A stretch of DNA of 64,000 nucleotides from Cryptomeria japonica (GCF_030272615.1 NC_081407.1:101351897-101415896); one strand, 5' to 3'; numbered from the stretch's first letter, positions 35,527 to 47,784 are shown. A program made the numbers and translations. The notes: generated by a model from the sequence alone, not told the origin.

Positions 35527-38500
35527 GTGGGAACTCCTGAAACTCCTCACCACATATATTTGGTGTCTCTTTTAACTCCAAAGGAACAGCCTAAATTTTT
35601 CAAATTCTTTCAGAAGTGTCAGATCAATTTTCCATGGTCATATGCAGACATGCCTAGTCTTGATCCTAATTTAGTCATGCATCACCTCATAGTAACAGAA
35701 GGAGATAAGCCTGTCAAGTAGAAGCTTCGTAAGATACATCCCCAGATTGCGGTATTAGTTAAAGTAGAACTTAAGAAACTCCTGGATGTTGGTTTCATTA
35801 GACCAATTGATTATGCAGATTGGATCTCCAATATTGTGCCTGTCGGCAAACCCAATGGGGGCATCTGTATCTGTACTGACTTCAAAGATCTGAACAAGGC
35901 ATGTCCTAAAGATGACTTCCCCCTACCAAACATCGACATAATAGTGGACCTAATAGAAAGACATGCCATGCTTTCACTCATGGATGGTTTTTTCTGGGTA
36001 CAACCAGATAACGATCACACCAGAGGATCAACATAAAACAACCTTCACCTGTCCATGGGGAACATACTGCTGGAATGTAATGCCTTTTGGTCTAAAGAAT
36101 GTAGGAGCAACCTACCAACAAGCAATGATCACTATCTTCTATAATATGATGCATACTATAATGGAATATTATGTTGATGACTTATTGGCAAAATCACTCA
36201 CAAGAGAAAGTCATCCAAACATATTAGAGAAAATATTTGATAGACTGGAACAATATCATGTGTGACTCAACCTAAAGAAATGTGTCTTTGGAGTAACCTC
36301 AAGGAAGCTTCTAGGATACATTAGCTCAAGCAAAGGCATTGAGGTCGACCCAGCAAAGGTCAAAGCAATCATGGACATGCCACCTCCCAAGAACATCAGT
36401 CAGCTAAGGACATTACAAGGGCGGCTACAATCCATCCACAGATTCATTGCACAACTAGCAGATAAGTGTCACCCTTGTACACACCTGCTACACAAGAACA
36501 TCTACTTTCAATGGGATGCCAAATGCCAGCAAGCATTCCATATGCTTAAAGATTATCTCATGAATACACCATTGTTGATCCCACTAGATCCAAATAAGCC
36601 TCTATTGCTCTATATCTCAGCAACAAATACAACATTGGGAGTATTATTGGCTCAACACAATGCATAAGGCAAAGAGTGTGTTGTTTACTACATCTCTTGC
36701 ACACTAGTCGGCTATGAACTCAGTTACACACCTATTGAGTGAGCTTGCCTAGCAGTAATCTTGGTAGCAACTAAAGTGAGGCACTATCTATTGACACATA
36801 AGGTTCAACTCATTGCAAAGATCGATCCACTCAGGTACTTACTCAGTAAAGAAACATTGGCAGGCCACTTGGCCAAATGGGTGATGATTCTACGTGAATT
36901 TGACATTGAGTATGTGGATCGTAAGGCTCTCAAGGGCCAAATTATTATAGATTAGTTAGCCAATGCACCACTCATAGGTGATCATCCTCTCATTTCTAAT
37001 TTTCCAGATGAAGCACTATTCATGATCACAGAAGCACAGCCATGGAAACTATATTTTGATGGCTCATACACTAGGCATGGCTCGGGGGCAGGTATTCTGT
37101 TTATCACACCTCAAGGTGACAGCATCCCGAAGTCTTACAAGCTCACATTTCCATGCACAAACAACATAGCAGAATATGAGGCCTTGGTCACAAGACTCAG
37201 ACTAGCCATACAATGGAAATTAAAAAAGTTACAAATATATGGCGACTCCCAACTGGTCATCCGACAAGTAACAGATGAATATCGGACCAAGGATGACAAA
37301 CTCATGTCGTACAAGCAAATGGTGGACAATTTAAATGCATCATTTACTACTATCACCTTTGAGCAGATACCCAGAGATCAGAATTGAGTTGTTGATGCTA
37401 TGGCTACCATTGCATCTCTCCTAGATCTTCCACATAATTCAACATGCTATGAGTTCTTGGTAGAACAGCTTTGGATTCCCGCTTATGATATCCCCCACTC
37501 TGAGATGATATGTCATCTTGTTGGTTCCAAATCCCCATGGTATGGTGAGTTCTACACCTACCTCCGTGATCACACACTTCCTCCTAACCAATTGAATAAC
37601 CAACGTAAAACCTTCATTCGCCAAACCACTCGTTATACCATTATTGCTGAAACCCTATACCGACGTAGTCTTGATGGTACTCTCCTTTGATGTCTGGAAT
37701 AGGATGAGATAATAAAGGCCTTAGAAGAGGTAAATGAAGGAATTTGTGGGACTCATGCAAGTGGTCCTTCACTAGCCAAGAAACTCATGCGCACTGGATA
37801 CTATTGGCCATCTATGGAAAAAGACTCCTATTATTTTGTCAGAAAATGCAAGAAATACCAAGTTCATGGAGACCTAATACATGCACTAGCATAGGAATTG
37901 CAACCAATCACAACACCATGGCCTTTTTGTCAATGGGGACTTGACCTTGTGGGTAAAATCCATCCATCTTCATCCAACAGCCACAAATTCATTATTACAG
38001 CCACCAAATACTTCACAAAGTGGATAGAAGCTGTTCCACTTACCCAAGTCACCGACAAGCAGATTGCCTCATTCATCCTTAATTACATCATCTATCGGTA
38101 TGGTGTACCCATGTCCATCATCACGGATAACGGGCTTCCTTTCAAAAATCAAGATGTCCGTGAACTTTGTGAGAAATTTCACATCCAACACCACTTTTCC
38201 ACTCCCTATTACCCACAAGGCAATGGCCAGGCTGAAGAATTAAACAAGAACATATTGAAAATCCTCAAGAAGATAGTCAATGAGGCCAGTCATGATTGGC
38301 ATGTTCAATTGAATCCAACACTATGGGCGTATCGAACTAGCATTCGAACCCCTACAGGTGCAACACCTTACTCACTAGTCTATGGTGCAGAAGCCATCCT
38401 TCCCATCGAGGTTGAGATACCATCTCTACGAGTTTCCTTGCATAATCTCATAGATGATGAAGCATATAGGGTATCCTGTCTCCAAGATTTAGAGCTACTT

Positions 38501-38794
38501 GATGAGAAATGACAAGCTGCATACAATTACCTCAAAGCCTATCAGCAACGCATGAGCAGAAGCTATAATCATCAAGTTAGACCTCGCACATTTGAGGTAG
38601 GTGATGTTTTTCTTCAAGAGAATCCTCATAATCAACCCAACCAAGAACATCAAGGAAAATTTGAATCAAACTGGCTAGGTCCATATGTTATCACTATTGT
38701 ATTTGGGTCCAGGGCATATCAGTTGGCTACTTCAGAAGGAGAACTGCTAGCAGATCCAATCAATAGCATGCACCTCAAACGGTTTTATACATAA
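35527..38794 (+). pseudogene. Tat pol: RT, two RNase H domains, integrase
   Basis: RT spans about 35700-36330: KLRKIHP, VGKPNGG, DFKDLNKACPKDDFPLP, MPFGLKNVGATYQ and the catalytic YVDD at 36170-36181. The RT-linked RNase H is at about 36500-36955. A second, archaeal-type RNase H is at 37022-37387: YFDGS, NNIAEYEALV, YGDSQLVI and the basic handle RDQN. Integrase follows: zinc region near 37740-37860 (one His and one Cys lost), DLVG (about 37940), TDNG (about 38125), the E of GNGQAEE (about 38228) and a GPY-type C-terminus (NWLGPYV). One extra T in a T-run near 35985 shifts frame inside RT. Stops include TAG 35719-35721 and 36953-36955, and TGA 36263-36265, 36740-36742, 37385-37387, 37688-37690 and 38510-38512. 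Confidence 0.92.
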
Positions 38795-40206
38795 GCTATA
38801 CAGATCATCAGGTTCCCATGCATACCAGAAAAACATCAAAAACATTCAGAAAAATGTCCTGAAGAAAATACAAAAAAAACATCAAAATAGTAAAGAAAAA
38901 TCATGCATCCAAATGGTGAACAACCACTCTAGTGGCACCTTGGGTAAGTGCGATGGTGAAAACCTGGTAGATAGGTGCTACTCATAAAGGCTATGGCTCC
39001 ATTGTCTTTCAGACTTGTTGTGATCACATTCATTGCATTCGCACATCCATCAGTCAAAACCATGGCTTGTTATTGATCTGCAATCAAGGACAGTACTTCA
39101 TGCGTCTTGCATCCCTCTTTTTCATAGTCATGTCTAAACTGGGGGCAATGCCCTTAATCTATTTGATGGAATTGGATTATGCATTTACTTGTGATTCATT
39201 GAGTTCTTTATTCAAAACTGTCTCACAAAATACCAAAAACATTTGAAAACAATCACAAAAATACCAAAAACATTCAAAAAAAAAAAAACAATAACAAAAT
39301 CCAAAAACATCATAAAACATCAAAGATCAATCAAAAACATGGCAACATATATAAAATCCATTGTACATACATTTTTCAAAGCAAATACGAAACAAACATT
39401 TTGAGCTACTCAAATGATGATCATTTATCAAATAAACCAACCAACCAACATCAACACACAAACTGTTTCAACAAATTGTCTCATTAGTATCATTATATCA
39501 TTTCATCATTGCACAAATCATGACATTTAGATTCACTTATATGATAAAATTGTCCTTATTTGCATTTACCACCATTAACCGTTACAGATGTATTCATTTA
39601 GTACTATTTATGATTCATTAAAATGCATTCATTATCCTTTTTAATTGCATTAAGGTGCAATTATTCATTACCCATGAGTTGCATTATCATTACATTATCA
39701 TTTCACTTCATCATATTTTTCACCATTTAGATTATAACATAAAACCATTTGTATTAAACATTGGTTTATACATTATACATATACATTCATTTAGAAATCA
39801 TCATGTAAACATTTGTACTTTACATTTGTTTATCCATATAAATCCAAAAAACCATCTAGATGCATTTACATAAATAAATCATTCATTTCAACACACATTA
39901 CATTAACATCATAGCATATCATCATAAGTATACATCATCATCATGGCATTACATACATAAAGCATTCAATCAACAACTCATACACATCAACTTGCATCCG
40001 TATGTTAGCATCACATTCATACATATAGACATCATGTAGGAATAAATCATCATGAAACATGCATATAGAAATTATCTCATCACTACATACATATAGAAAA
40101 CACAACTATCCATCTAAGCATAAATCATAAGATCATCATCCTACATAAAATCCATACATATCAACATGCATATCATCACAAAATATGGGATCTCCTCATA
40201 TATATC
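38795..40206 (+). other. Tat 3' non-coding region, AT-rich
   Basis: No gene. It is rich in CATCATT, ACATT and AAACATC motifs. A polypurine-like ACTGGGGGCAA at about 39136-39146 is followed by TG but not by an LTR match; it may be a relic tract from before the PMD segment was added. Confidence 0.5.
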
Positions 40207-40211
40207 ATATC
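40207..40211. repeat. Target-site duplication ATATC
   Basis: ATATC at 40207-40211 and 41847-41851 flank the TG...CA solo LTR exactly. Confidence 0.8.
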
Positions 40212-41846
40212 TGTAGCATCATAAATTGTACGCACTTGCTAGGGTGGTACAATTTCACACCTAGTTTAGCACCCGCCTTGGCGCATTTTGTATTTTGCAT
40301 TGCATTTCCCCTTTAGCACTTAATTAATCAAATTAATTAGGTCTAAGGTTCTACCTTATCATCTCCCATATCATAAAGTTGGGCCCTTTCATTAAAGTGT
40401 GCCCTTTTCATTTTATTCCTCCAATACATCATTTAATCAAAAACCCTAATTAGGTCCTATTTTGAACTTGGGGGCTTGATTTCGGGGGTCAAAACATCTT
40501 GAAATCACCTATAACTTTGGGATTCTCTCTAAAATCATCATATCCGACGGCCCTAAAAATTTGGTGAAAAGTTGTCAAGACCATGGCGCCCGGAGTGCAC
40601 ACGGTCCCGGACATTTTTCTCAAAATTTTATGAGCACGATCCAATCATAAAATAAAGCTTAACCCCAAGAAATTAGCAGGAGATTCAATCTCTAGGTCGG
40701 CCAAAAGTTGAAATTAAGACCTAGGGTTTCATATATAAGAGCTCTCTTTCTTCATTTGAAAGGATCCAAAATTTTGGGTTTCAAGGACCTTCTATGCAGT
40801 GAAAAAGCAGATCTTTCAAGACTTCAACAACATTCAACATCCATCCATCAAGCATTCATCAATTTCATTCATCCGTTTAGGGCTTTGAAGGCATTGAAGA
40901 GCAATAAGGGATCACTGACTGAAGATTGGCTTGTACCCCTCCCTTGGGGTTGGGTATGATTTCATGTTGTTTTCATGTCTTTGCATAAGCCTCATTATAT
41001 CATTTGTATTCATGCTTTAGATCACTTTGCATCTTGATTTGGAGCATTTACATTATCATTTACAAGCAATTAGGGTTTACTTTCTAGGTTGCTCTAGTTT
41101 GCTTACTTGCATTTTAGGATCTTGCACACACACAAGGTTTGCACACACACTACTTTTACAATACAACTTGGCTATTCGTGGAGGTGGAAATCACCAAAGT
41201 AGGGGTTTGACTAAGGCAAAACCCTAAATAGCCGCCCACCATACCTTTTCAGATATAAGTGCAGATTTCGGGATTCGGACGACGCTGCAAGTTATAGATC
41301 TGACAGAAGCAGATGAAAATTGAGCAACACACCAAGTTTCAAAGCAAAATACCAGGATAGGGGTGTGGGGCACCCTCGTCCTGCCAGGATAGGGGCGCTG
41401 GGCGCCCTGGTCCCTCTATCAGACAACAACTTTCAACAAGTTTCTGACAGCTTTTCAGGTTGCAAAACAACAGTTTCAGGGGTAGAATCAGGACAGTGAC
41501 ACCCGCGCCCCCGTCTTGAACATTTTCACTCAGATTTCAACACCAGGTATGCATTTGCATTCTTGCCTTGTCCTTGTGTTTACAGCTTTCCATTTTTTAA
41601 TCCCAATTCTGCAAATCTTGCTATTAGTTCATACTTGCACTTTAGGGTTAGGGATTGAACTTGCATCATTCTATCTATCATTTGCAACAAAGGAATAGAA
41701 ATCCTAATAGGTAGCCCGTGGCTCTCTCTTCCACAAAAAGAAGTAGCCAATTGTGTGATACCTCTAGGCTCTTTCGTATTCCACAAGTGTGTGATTGAAA
41801 GTGAGATTAGGGCATGTTAGCTTAGTGTCACTTTTTCCCCCACACA
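40212..41846 (+). mobile_element. Solo LTR nested in the Tat 3' region
   Basis: 1,635 bp starting TGTAGCATCATAAATTG and ending CCCCCACACA, flanked by ATATC. It has a TATA box (TATATAA, 40732-40738) and no coding domains. Its first 25 bases resemble the LTR start at 63374, and both contain a GGCGCCCTGGTCCCT-like block (41393-41407; compare 63595-63611), so they belong to related families. Short frames inside are not credible genes. Confidence 0.8.
40732..40738 (+). promoter_or_regulatory. TATA box of the solo LTR
   Basis: TTTCATATATAAGAGCTC, about 520 bp from the LTR start, with a leader-like sequence after it. Confidence 0.55.
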
Positions 41847-41978
41847 ATATCATATCGCCAAAAACATACATGTATCAGAGTACAATGAAGTCCAAAATAT
41901 CAGCTACAAAGAGCCATCCAAGATACAGTCCAAAATGACAATGTAAAAGCATGCAAGAATGCCCTCTCAGATGCCACT

Positions 41979-44640
41979 CTAACCAAATGTTGTACCACCA
42001 TCACCACCTACTCCTCCACTTGTCCCTACACCACTTGATCTATCTCTTCATGGAGGACCCATCACACCCCCACTGCTCTGCATCTTCTAAGACTGCTCTG
42101 ATCTCTCCCAACACATTTGTGAATAGCTAAGTACCCATTGACTAGATGGCACCTCCTGCTCATACAAACCCCACTAGTAATCAACCTCTACACCTGCTCT
42201 CCGCAACTCTCTTGCTAAGGAATCAGTCGATGGCCCATGTCCCTATACTCCCTCCAAGGCCACACTCTCTCCTATAACTTGATCTCCCTATCAATGACCT
42301 TATCTCTCTCCCACAACACTACGGTCAACTCTGACTCTCATGCAAATAGATGCACATCTCTAGCGGCCACCTCTGCCTCCAAATCCTCTACGCGAGTCTG
42401 CAAAAATACTATCATCTGATCTGCAGATCTTCACCACCTGTCGCTCCCTCCCCCATATCCATAGGTGCCTCTCCAGTGGCTCCCTCCCCTGTCTCCATGA
42501 GTACATGTCCCTCACCTGCATCCCTGCCACCTAATATCATGCCTCCCTACATCAAAGGTCCTTGCAATAACCGCAATGGCTGCCCACCTCTCCCCCTCCA
42601 CTGTAAATGCCCACCACCTCCACCTCCACCTCCGAATCCACCACCTCCTCCAAAACCCCCACCCCCACCTACTCCTCCTCCATCACCACCTCCTCCATCC
42701 CCACCACCAACATCTCCTCTCCCTCGTCCATCTACACGAACTCCTCTCCTCCTCCGTCTATGTCCCCTATCCTCCTCAAAATCTAGAATCAGCTCTACCA
42801 TATCTGATATTCGAGGAATCGGATGTGCTACAATGTATTGCGTGTACTCCTCTATAACCCCTGCATCTACAACCCTCGGCTGCATATCCCATGGTCTCAC
42901 CTATAATATGTGGAACTCTACCAGCACCTAATCATACAATAACACAGATCTCCACAAGTACTTCTCTCGAACCACCCAGGCATACTCTCCTGATACACTA
43001 AGCAATCCCTGTCGTTGCCCAAACTGTCTCAGAACTCTGCTTGAAAGTTGTCTCTCCATAATGTAGGATGTCCTACCAATGAGGTATCGAGTCATAAAAA
43101 CATACGGAAATGCCTCTACATCATCCTCCCATGGCTCACACTCAATGTACAGCCTCTAGATCATTGTATCCAAATCATCCAGTGCCCGCTGCCACCACTC
43201 TAACTTCCCCAGGTGGGGCTGACTCATCATACCTTCATACATGTATACATATGGCTAGTCCATTGCCTAGAATCTCAGACTATCTAGGTGGGTAATAGGT
43301 AAGTGCTCCCACGCCTACACATGCAGCAAAGTGATCCCCACTCCCAATGAGCCCACTCCTCGATATGCTACCTCATATAGATCTCGATATAAGTGTGATA
43401 GCACGCACGGTCCCCATGCAAACTGGGTCCCCTCTGTAATCATCTGCTTAATCACCTAACCCCAACCAATGACAAGTCCATGTGATCATCGATCTGGACA
43501 TAGTAGTCCCCCAACAATCCCTGACAACATTGCTGGTAATGGCTCATATAATGCTGCTATATCCTCCCAAGCTATCGATCCATCATCAATAAAGACATCC
43601 TCTCAAAGAATCTCTAAACTATTGCTATCCCCCAAGCTCGATCATAGGTCACTAGCTCTCCTCAAATAAGAATGTGCAGGATGCGCCATAATCCTCCAGC
43701 GTAACTGTCATCTCTCCCTGCATCAAGTGAAATGAGCATGTCTCACTATGACATTGCTCTGCCAATGTTGTGATCAACCCGCGATTCATCTGAATCACAG
43801 GAATATACATAACATCATACAGGCCCATCGCTGAAATACAATCCACCTCGGCCTCTGTCAACCGATCGCACAACACTTGTGTGGCGGGATGCCTCTCGTG
43901 CATCTGTAAGACGTGAAGATCCTCCTACACACGTGCATCAACCATCCTCATCAGTTGTTTTGTTTCAAACTCTCTTAAGTTTAAACCTAGACTATCAACA
44001 GATACTTTGATCAATTATCTTCGGCTCTCAATAGGTAAGCAATCATGGCACACCTAAACTACAACATGCATTTATCCTAATGACCTAAGTCTCATCAGGG
44101 CTGCTATGGTTCAAAACAACTCTCACCTCACATCTCCATCAATCCATCATTGGTATCAGAAGATTCTTGTTCAAACACACTGGGGCATCTATCCTCCTAG
44201 CAAAAGCACTATTTTGTACACAAAAGCGCTAAAAGGATAACACAAGTGCTAAATCCACTACCCAACAGTACTAAAACAACAATAGTGCTACATCGACTAT
44301 ACAATGGCACTACCTCAAAACAAAAGCGCTCAATCAACCATGCAATAGCGCTAAAACCCAAAAGCACTAAAACAGCTATGCAATAGTGCTAGACTTGACA
44401 AGAACACTAAAACCACTATGCAATAGCACTATAGTGGCACAATAGGGCTAATTTAGTTGACAAAAGTGCTAAAACATACTTTTAGCGCTATTGTCTTGAC
44501 TCTACTTGGACCTAGCCAAAAACCTATAAAAAATGCATAAAATTTAAAAATTCAAATTCATATACCGCTGGTCCGTAGTCATCTGGCCGCTGGAATCGAT
44601 GGACTCGCTCCAATCGGTGCTCTACTTTGGGAATGGGCAT
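41979..44640 (-). pseudogene. Antisense plant mobile domain (PMD) protein gene
   Basis: PMD proteins (MAIN/MAIL1-related, PF10536) occur as plant genes and as cargo in Ty3/gypsy elements and Mutator-like transposons. Exon 1 is likely 44640-44566 (MPIPKVEHRLERV ... DDYGPA, then GT donor). The main coding part starts near 43975-43951 and shows FHLMQGEMTVTLEDY, LVTYDRAWG, YEPLPAMLSGIVGGLL, GTQFAWGPC, LSHLYRDLYEV, the AWEHLPI box and the polar RYLIGRTSYIMERQ region. A Gly-rich block (42590-42720) and a coiled coil (VEDLEAEVAARD) end the protein near 41979. Breaks: one base lost at a Trp codon near 43700, another shift near 43620, and many TAG/TGA stops where Gln, Arg or Trp is expected. It lies opposite to gag-pol, between pol and the 3' LTR, as reported for antisense genes of Tat elements. 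Confidence 0.78.
44190..44500 (-). repeat. Inverted copy of the TAGCGCTTTTGTC minisatellite
   Basis: About ten copies of ACAAAAGCGCTA-like units on the plus strand (TAGCGCTTTTGT on the minus strand), in the presumed first intron of the PMD gene. They share a core with 28768-29045 but point the other way. Confidence 0.75.
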
Positions 44641-44737
44641 CTTGACTGCTCCTTGCTCTTCCAAAAAGTCAAAACCAGAGCTCAAATTTCACTATGGCCG
44701 TGAATGCAAATGACCCTATTTTCACCCCTTCTTCCCC

Positions 44738-44744
44738 ATATATA
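44738..44744 (-). promoter_or_regulatory. TATA box of the PMD gene
   Basis: On the minus strand GGGTATATATGGGG lies about 100 bases upstream of the exon-1 ATG at 44640, within a pyrimidine-rich, ORF-free stretch. This fits an independent promoter for the antisense gene. Confidence 0.5.
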
Positions 44745-45043
44745 CCCTTTGCCGTCACCCTAAAATTTCCCTTCTCTATGCTGTGGTCCCCATGAACTTC
44801 CTGAGCCTCCCATTTCTTCATTTTATCTCTGATTTCTTCTATTTTTTCACCAGTATTACTAAATTCTTCTCTTCTATCACCTTGTGAATTTTCATTCTTT
44901 TTCGAGAGATCGCTCGATTTTTGGAAATTCTTTGGCGCATCTCTCGAGGGGGCATAACACCCATTAAATTAACATTTTATGGGGCATATTTCTTCACACC
45001 TATTTTTATTTCCTTGAAATGGCGCGATAAACCACACCATCTC

Positions 45044-45056
45044 AGAGAGGGGCAAA
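45044..45056 (+). promoter_or_regulatory. Polypurine tract of the Tat element
   Basis: AGAGAGGGGCAAA immediately before the TGTAGTCAC LTR start. Its exact position identifies 45057 as the 3' LTR and places the PMD gene inside the element. Confidence 0.8.
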
Positions 45057-45836
45057 TGTAGTCACATAAATCTGTCCAGCTTAATTAAATGAATATTTGT
45101 TATTTATTTGATTAAAAATCTACTAGCCATCAGTTAATTAAATTAATATTTAATTAAATCATCTTCAAACATTCTTCTATTAATTAAATAAATTATTCAA
45201 TTTATTTTAATTCATTCATTAAACCAAAATCACAAATCAATTAAATGAATAAATCTCATTTATTCAATTTAAATCCCCCTTTCCTCTTTTAAATAAATAA
45301 TTAAAAATATTTATTTAATTCATTTCCCCCCCCACTTGCATTTTCCTAAAAATGTAACTTGCACCTATTTATTGAAATAAATGAATTTTATTTTAATAAA
45401 AATCCTATTTTCTCTCACCCACCAAACCCACTTGCAATCTTAATCCCCTTCTAGATTCTTCTAACCCCTTCCTAATTAGCTTAATTCATCCCCTAATTAT
45501 TGTCACATTCCTAAGAAACTTGAAGTCACTTCTCAAAGACTCCAAAGTCTTTGAAAAGCATTTATTGCTTTGTGTGTTCAACAATTTAACCTCCAAAGTC
45601 TTCCAAACCACTAATGGCTCTTACATGACCATTTATGGTTAAATCCACTTGCACCTATGGTTAGGGACTTTGACCCCTAACTCAACCCTCATGTAACCCA
45701 TGTGTCTTCTCAAGAATTTATTTCTTTGACCATGGTTATTCCTTTACCTTTGCACAAGAATTTATCCATGGATAAAAACATTATCCTTTGGATAATAAAT
45801 TTATTCACTCAATCCAACCTTGACCTTAACTCCAGC
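45057..45836 (+). repeat. Tat 3' LTR, truncated
   Basis: Matches 19387-20167 with scattered differences and small indels, then stops abruptly after CCTTAACTCC. The TATA box and the rest of the LTR are missing. The break joins directly to CACTA transposase coding sequence. Confidence 0.85.
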
Positions 45837-47314
45837 AACTCGTCGATAAGAGGCTCAATATATACATTCATATCTTTAACTTGGTACTTGCCTAGTGGAA
45901 TGAACAAAAACATTACATAATTATTATGACCATTTTACTGCAATATTTATAATTAAATGTAGATGACTATTAAATGATAAAATAACTGGAACAATCATTG
46001 ACAACATTATGTGCTCCCTCTTTATTGACATCCATGGAGGAATATCATTGTTGATAACAAATATAGGCCACAACGAGTAAACAAATCTCAACTCTCCAAA
46101 TGGATTGACACCGTCCGCTACCAATGAAAGCCTAAGATTACAAGGTTCTTCTTTAAAGTGTGGCCACTTTTTCTCTATGTCCATAAATGTTGAACCATCC
46201 GTAGGCATTCGAATAATGTCATCTCGACTTCTATTGCGTGCATGGTAATCCATAAATTGTGCCAAGCTAGTGCACCTGAATAATCGTTGCATACATGGAA
46301 TAATGAGAATATAACGAAGAACCTTGCGAGGCACCTTTTTTGTTATTTGATCTGTTCGATATCTACTGATATGACATTTAGGGCATTCTGTTCCAAATTC
46401 ATGTTGTTTATGATATATAATATGATCATTGGGACAAGCATCTATTGTTTGATACTCCATTCCAATATCTTTCATAATGGCAAATAATTCTCGGTATGAG
46501 CGAGGTAGAATATTTGATGGTGGTAAGAAAAACTCACCTTTCAATCTACAGCCAAAAAAAAAAGTTTGAGGTGTTAATATAAAGAATATTTATGGTACAT
46601 GATTCACCATTTATTAACTATAATGATATGTATGACACACCTTAACATACGTGAGATTGTTATGTTGGATAAACCATTCATAACCTTCAAGTTCACCAAC
46701 AACAATACAACAGAGAGAAGAGTTGTTTGGGAGCCTTTGTAAAGGGGCTCATATGCCTTCTCAAGAAGAGGTAAATCATGAACATCAAGGTCATCTTGAT
46801 CATCATGATCAATTGTGCCAATACTAAATGTGTCATGGATCAATGTATTTGTACCATCATCTTCAATTGTGTTTTCTAGTGCATGATTGTCATCTTCCAT
46901 GGGATCATTATCTTCATCTTCGATATTCACACCTCCATGTTCCTCCACTTCGAAAATCATATTCTTCGGGTTGTGTTGGTCCATATCATGTGCCCTGGGG
47001 TGGTCAACCTATATAAAAATGATCAACATAAATAAACCATGATCATGATCTCATTATCAAGTGATTTCTTATGTATTTAAATTGTTAAAACGATATAATG
47101 AACAACTTACCAGTGGATGATAATCATGTCCCCCTTCAATGTGACCATGTTATCTACAATGTTTCTTAGTTGTTTTGATTAGAAGTCTTCTAGTCTTTAA
47201 GCCCTTACAAATTTTGCAAGGACAATAACATTTCCCATCATCTTTTCTTTTCAAGTTAGACCATAATCTAGCAATTGTCTCCTTATTTTGTTCTTTGCTG
47301 ATATAATCTAACAT
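45837..47314 (-). pseudogene. CACTA (En/Spm) transposase TNP2, 5' part, multi-exon
   Basis: TNP2 cuts and pastes CACTA elements by binding their subterminal repeats. Exon 1 (47314-47111, GT donor) is the transposase-associated domain: CPCKICKG and the HGHIEGGHDYHP block, with a TAA before HGH. Exon 2 (47008 to about 46640) is an acidic linker ending in EPLYKGSQ and LSNITISRML. Exon 3 (from 46545 after GCTGTAG) is Transposase_21: LPRSYRELFAIM, YQTIDACPNDHIIYH, ECPKCHISRYR, IPCMQRLFR, MPTDGSTFMD, LSLVADGVNPFG, PPWMSIKREHIMLSMIVP. A gap or frameshift follows, then PLIDELLE at the break with the Tat LTR. The catalytic C-terminal half and both CACTA termini are missing from this window. Confidence 0.88.
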
Positions 47315-47699
47315 GGTCTTTCTTCACAGGCAAAAAAATCAGGCTATGGAAACTTCAGTGCAAAAGCTTCACAAAAATTACAAATCGAACCAAAACCATT
47401 TAACTCTTCTTTTTCATCTTAAAACATTGAACTTAATAGAGAACGTATTTAATGTAGCTGATTGTGTGAATTTCTTAGCATTGTGTCTGCAAATTCTTAC
47501 TAAAAGTTTACCTGTTGTAGACTTTCTGAGAGACATTTTTTAGTATTCTAAGCCTTGGTTCTTGTATTTTCACTGGTGATAAGTTGGAAACTTTATGGCA
47601 GACCCGTAGCCAATCGATCTAATTTTGACAAGTTATACACCAAGCAAACAGGCATCTAGAACTAGCATTGTTTGCAGGTCACCCCTACCCTATGCCATG

Positions 47700-47784
47700 G
47701 GTATATGACTACCCAGAACTCCAGTTTAAGCATCAATCCTAGAAATGATCGGTATATGACTACCCAGAACTCCAGTTTAAGCAT
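47700..47784. repeat. Direct repeat, two 34-bp copies
   Basis: GGTATATGACTACCCAGAAC starts copies at 47700-47733 and 47751-47784, identical over 34 bases and separated by 17. Confidence 0.9.

Larger units (their letters stand above)
19387..45836 (+). mobile_element. Tat-like Ty3/gypsy retrotransposon with antisense PMD gene
   Basis: The 5' LTR start (TGTAGTCACATAAATC, 19387) recurs at 45057 directly after a polypurine tract, and the two regions match for about 780 bp, so these are the LTRs of one element. Between them lie a long leader, a small ORF, gag, protease, RT, RNase H, a second RNase H and integrase on the plus strand, then a PMD gene on the minus strand. Two RNase H domains and integrase after them are diagnostic of the Tat clade of plant Ty3/gypsy elements. 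Without the nested insertions (20690-28550 and 40212-41846) it is about 17 kb. The 3' LTR is cut short at 45836 against a CACTA gene, so no target duplication can be read. Multiple stops and three or more frameshifts make it inactive. Confidence 0.8.

Noticed and set aside
39130-39160. ACTGGGGGCAATG as the Tat polypurine tract and 3' LTR start
   Set aside because: The sequence after it does not match the 5' LTR, while 45057 does. It may be a relic.
42350-42931. Proline-rich plus-strand ORFs
   Set aside because: They are the complement of the Gly-rich block of the antisense PMD gene.
45702-45920. A 72-codon ORF spanning the LTR/CACTA junction
   Set aside because: It crosses the junction of two unrelated elements, so it cannot be a real gene.
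47313-47543. A 76-codon plus-strand ORF upstream of TNP2
   Set aside because: It lies in the presumed 5' flank of the CACTA gene and shows no coding features.
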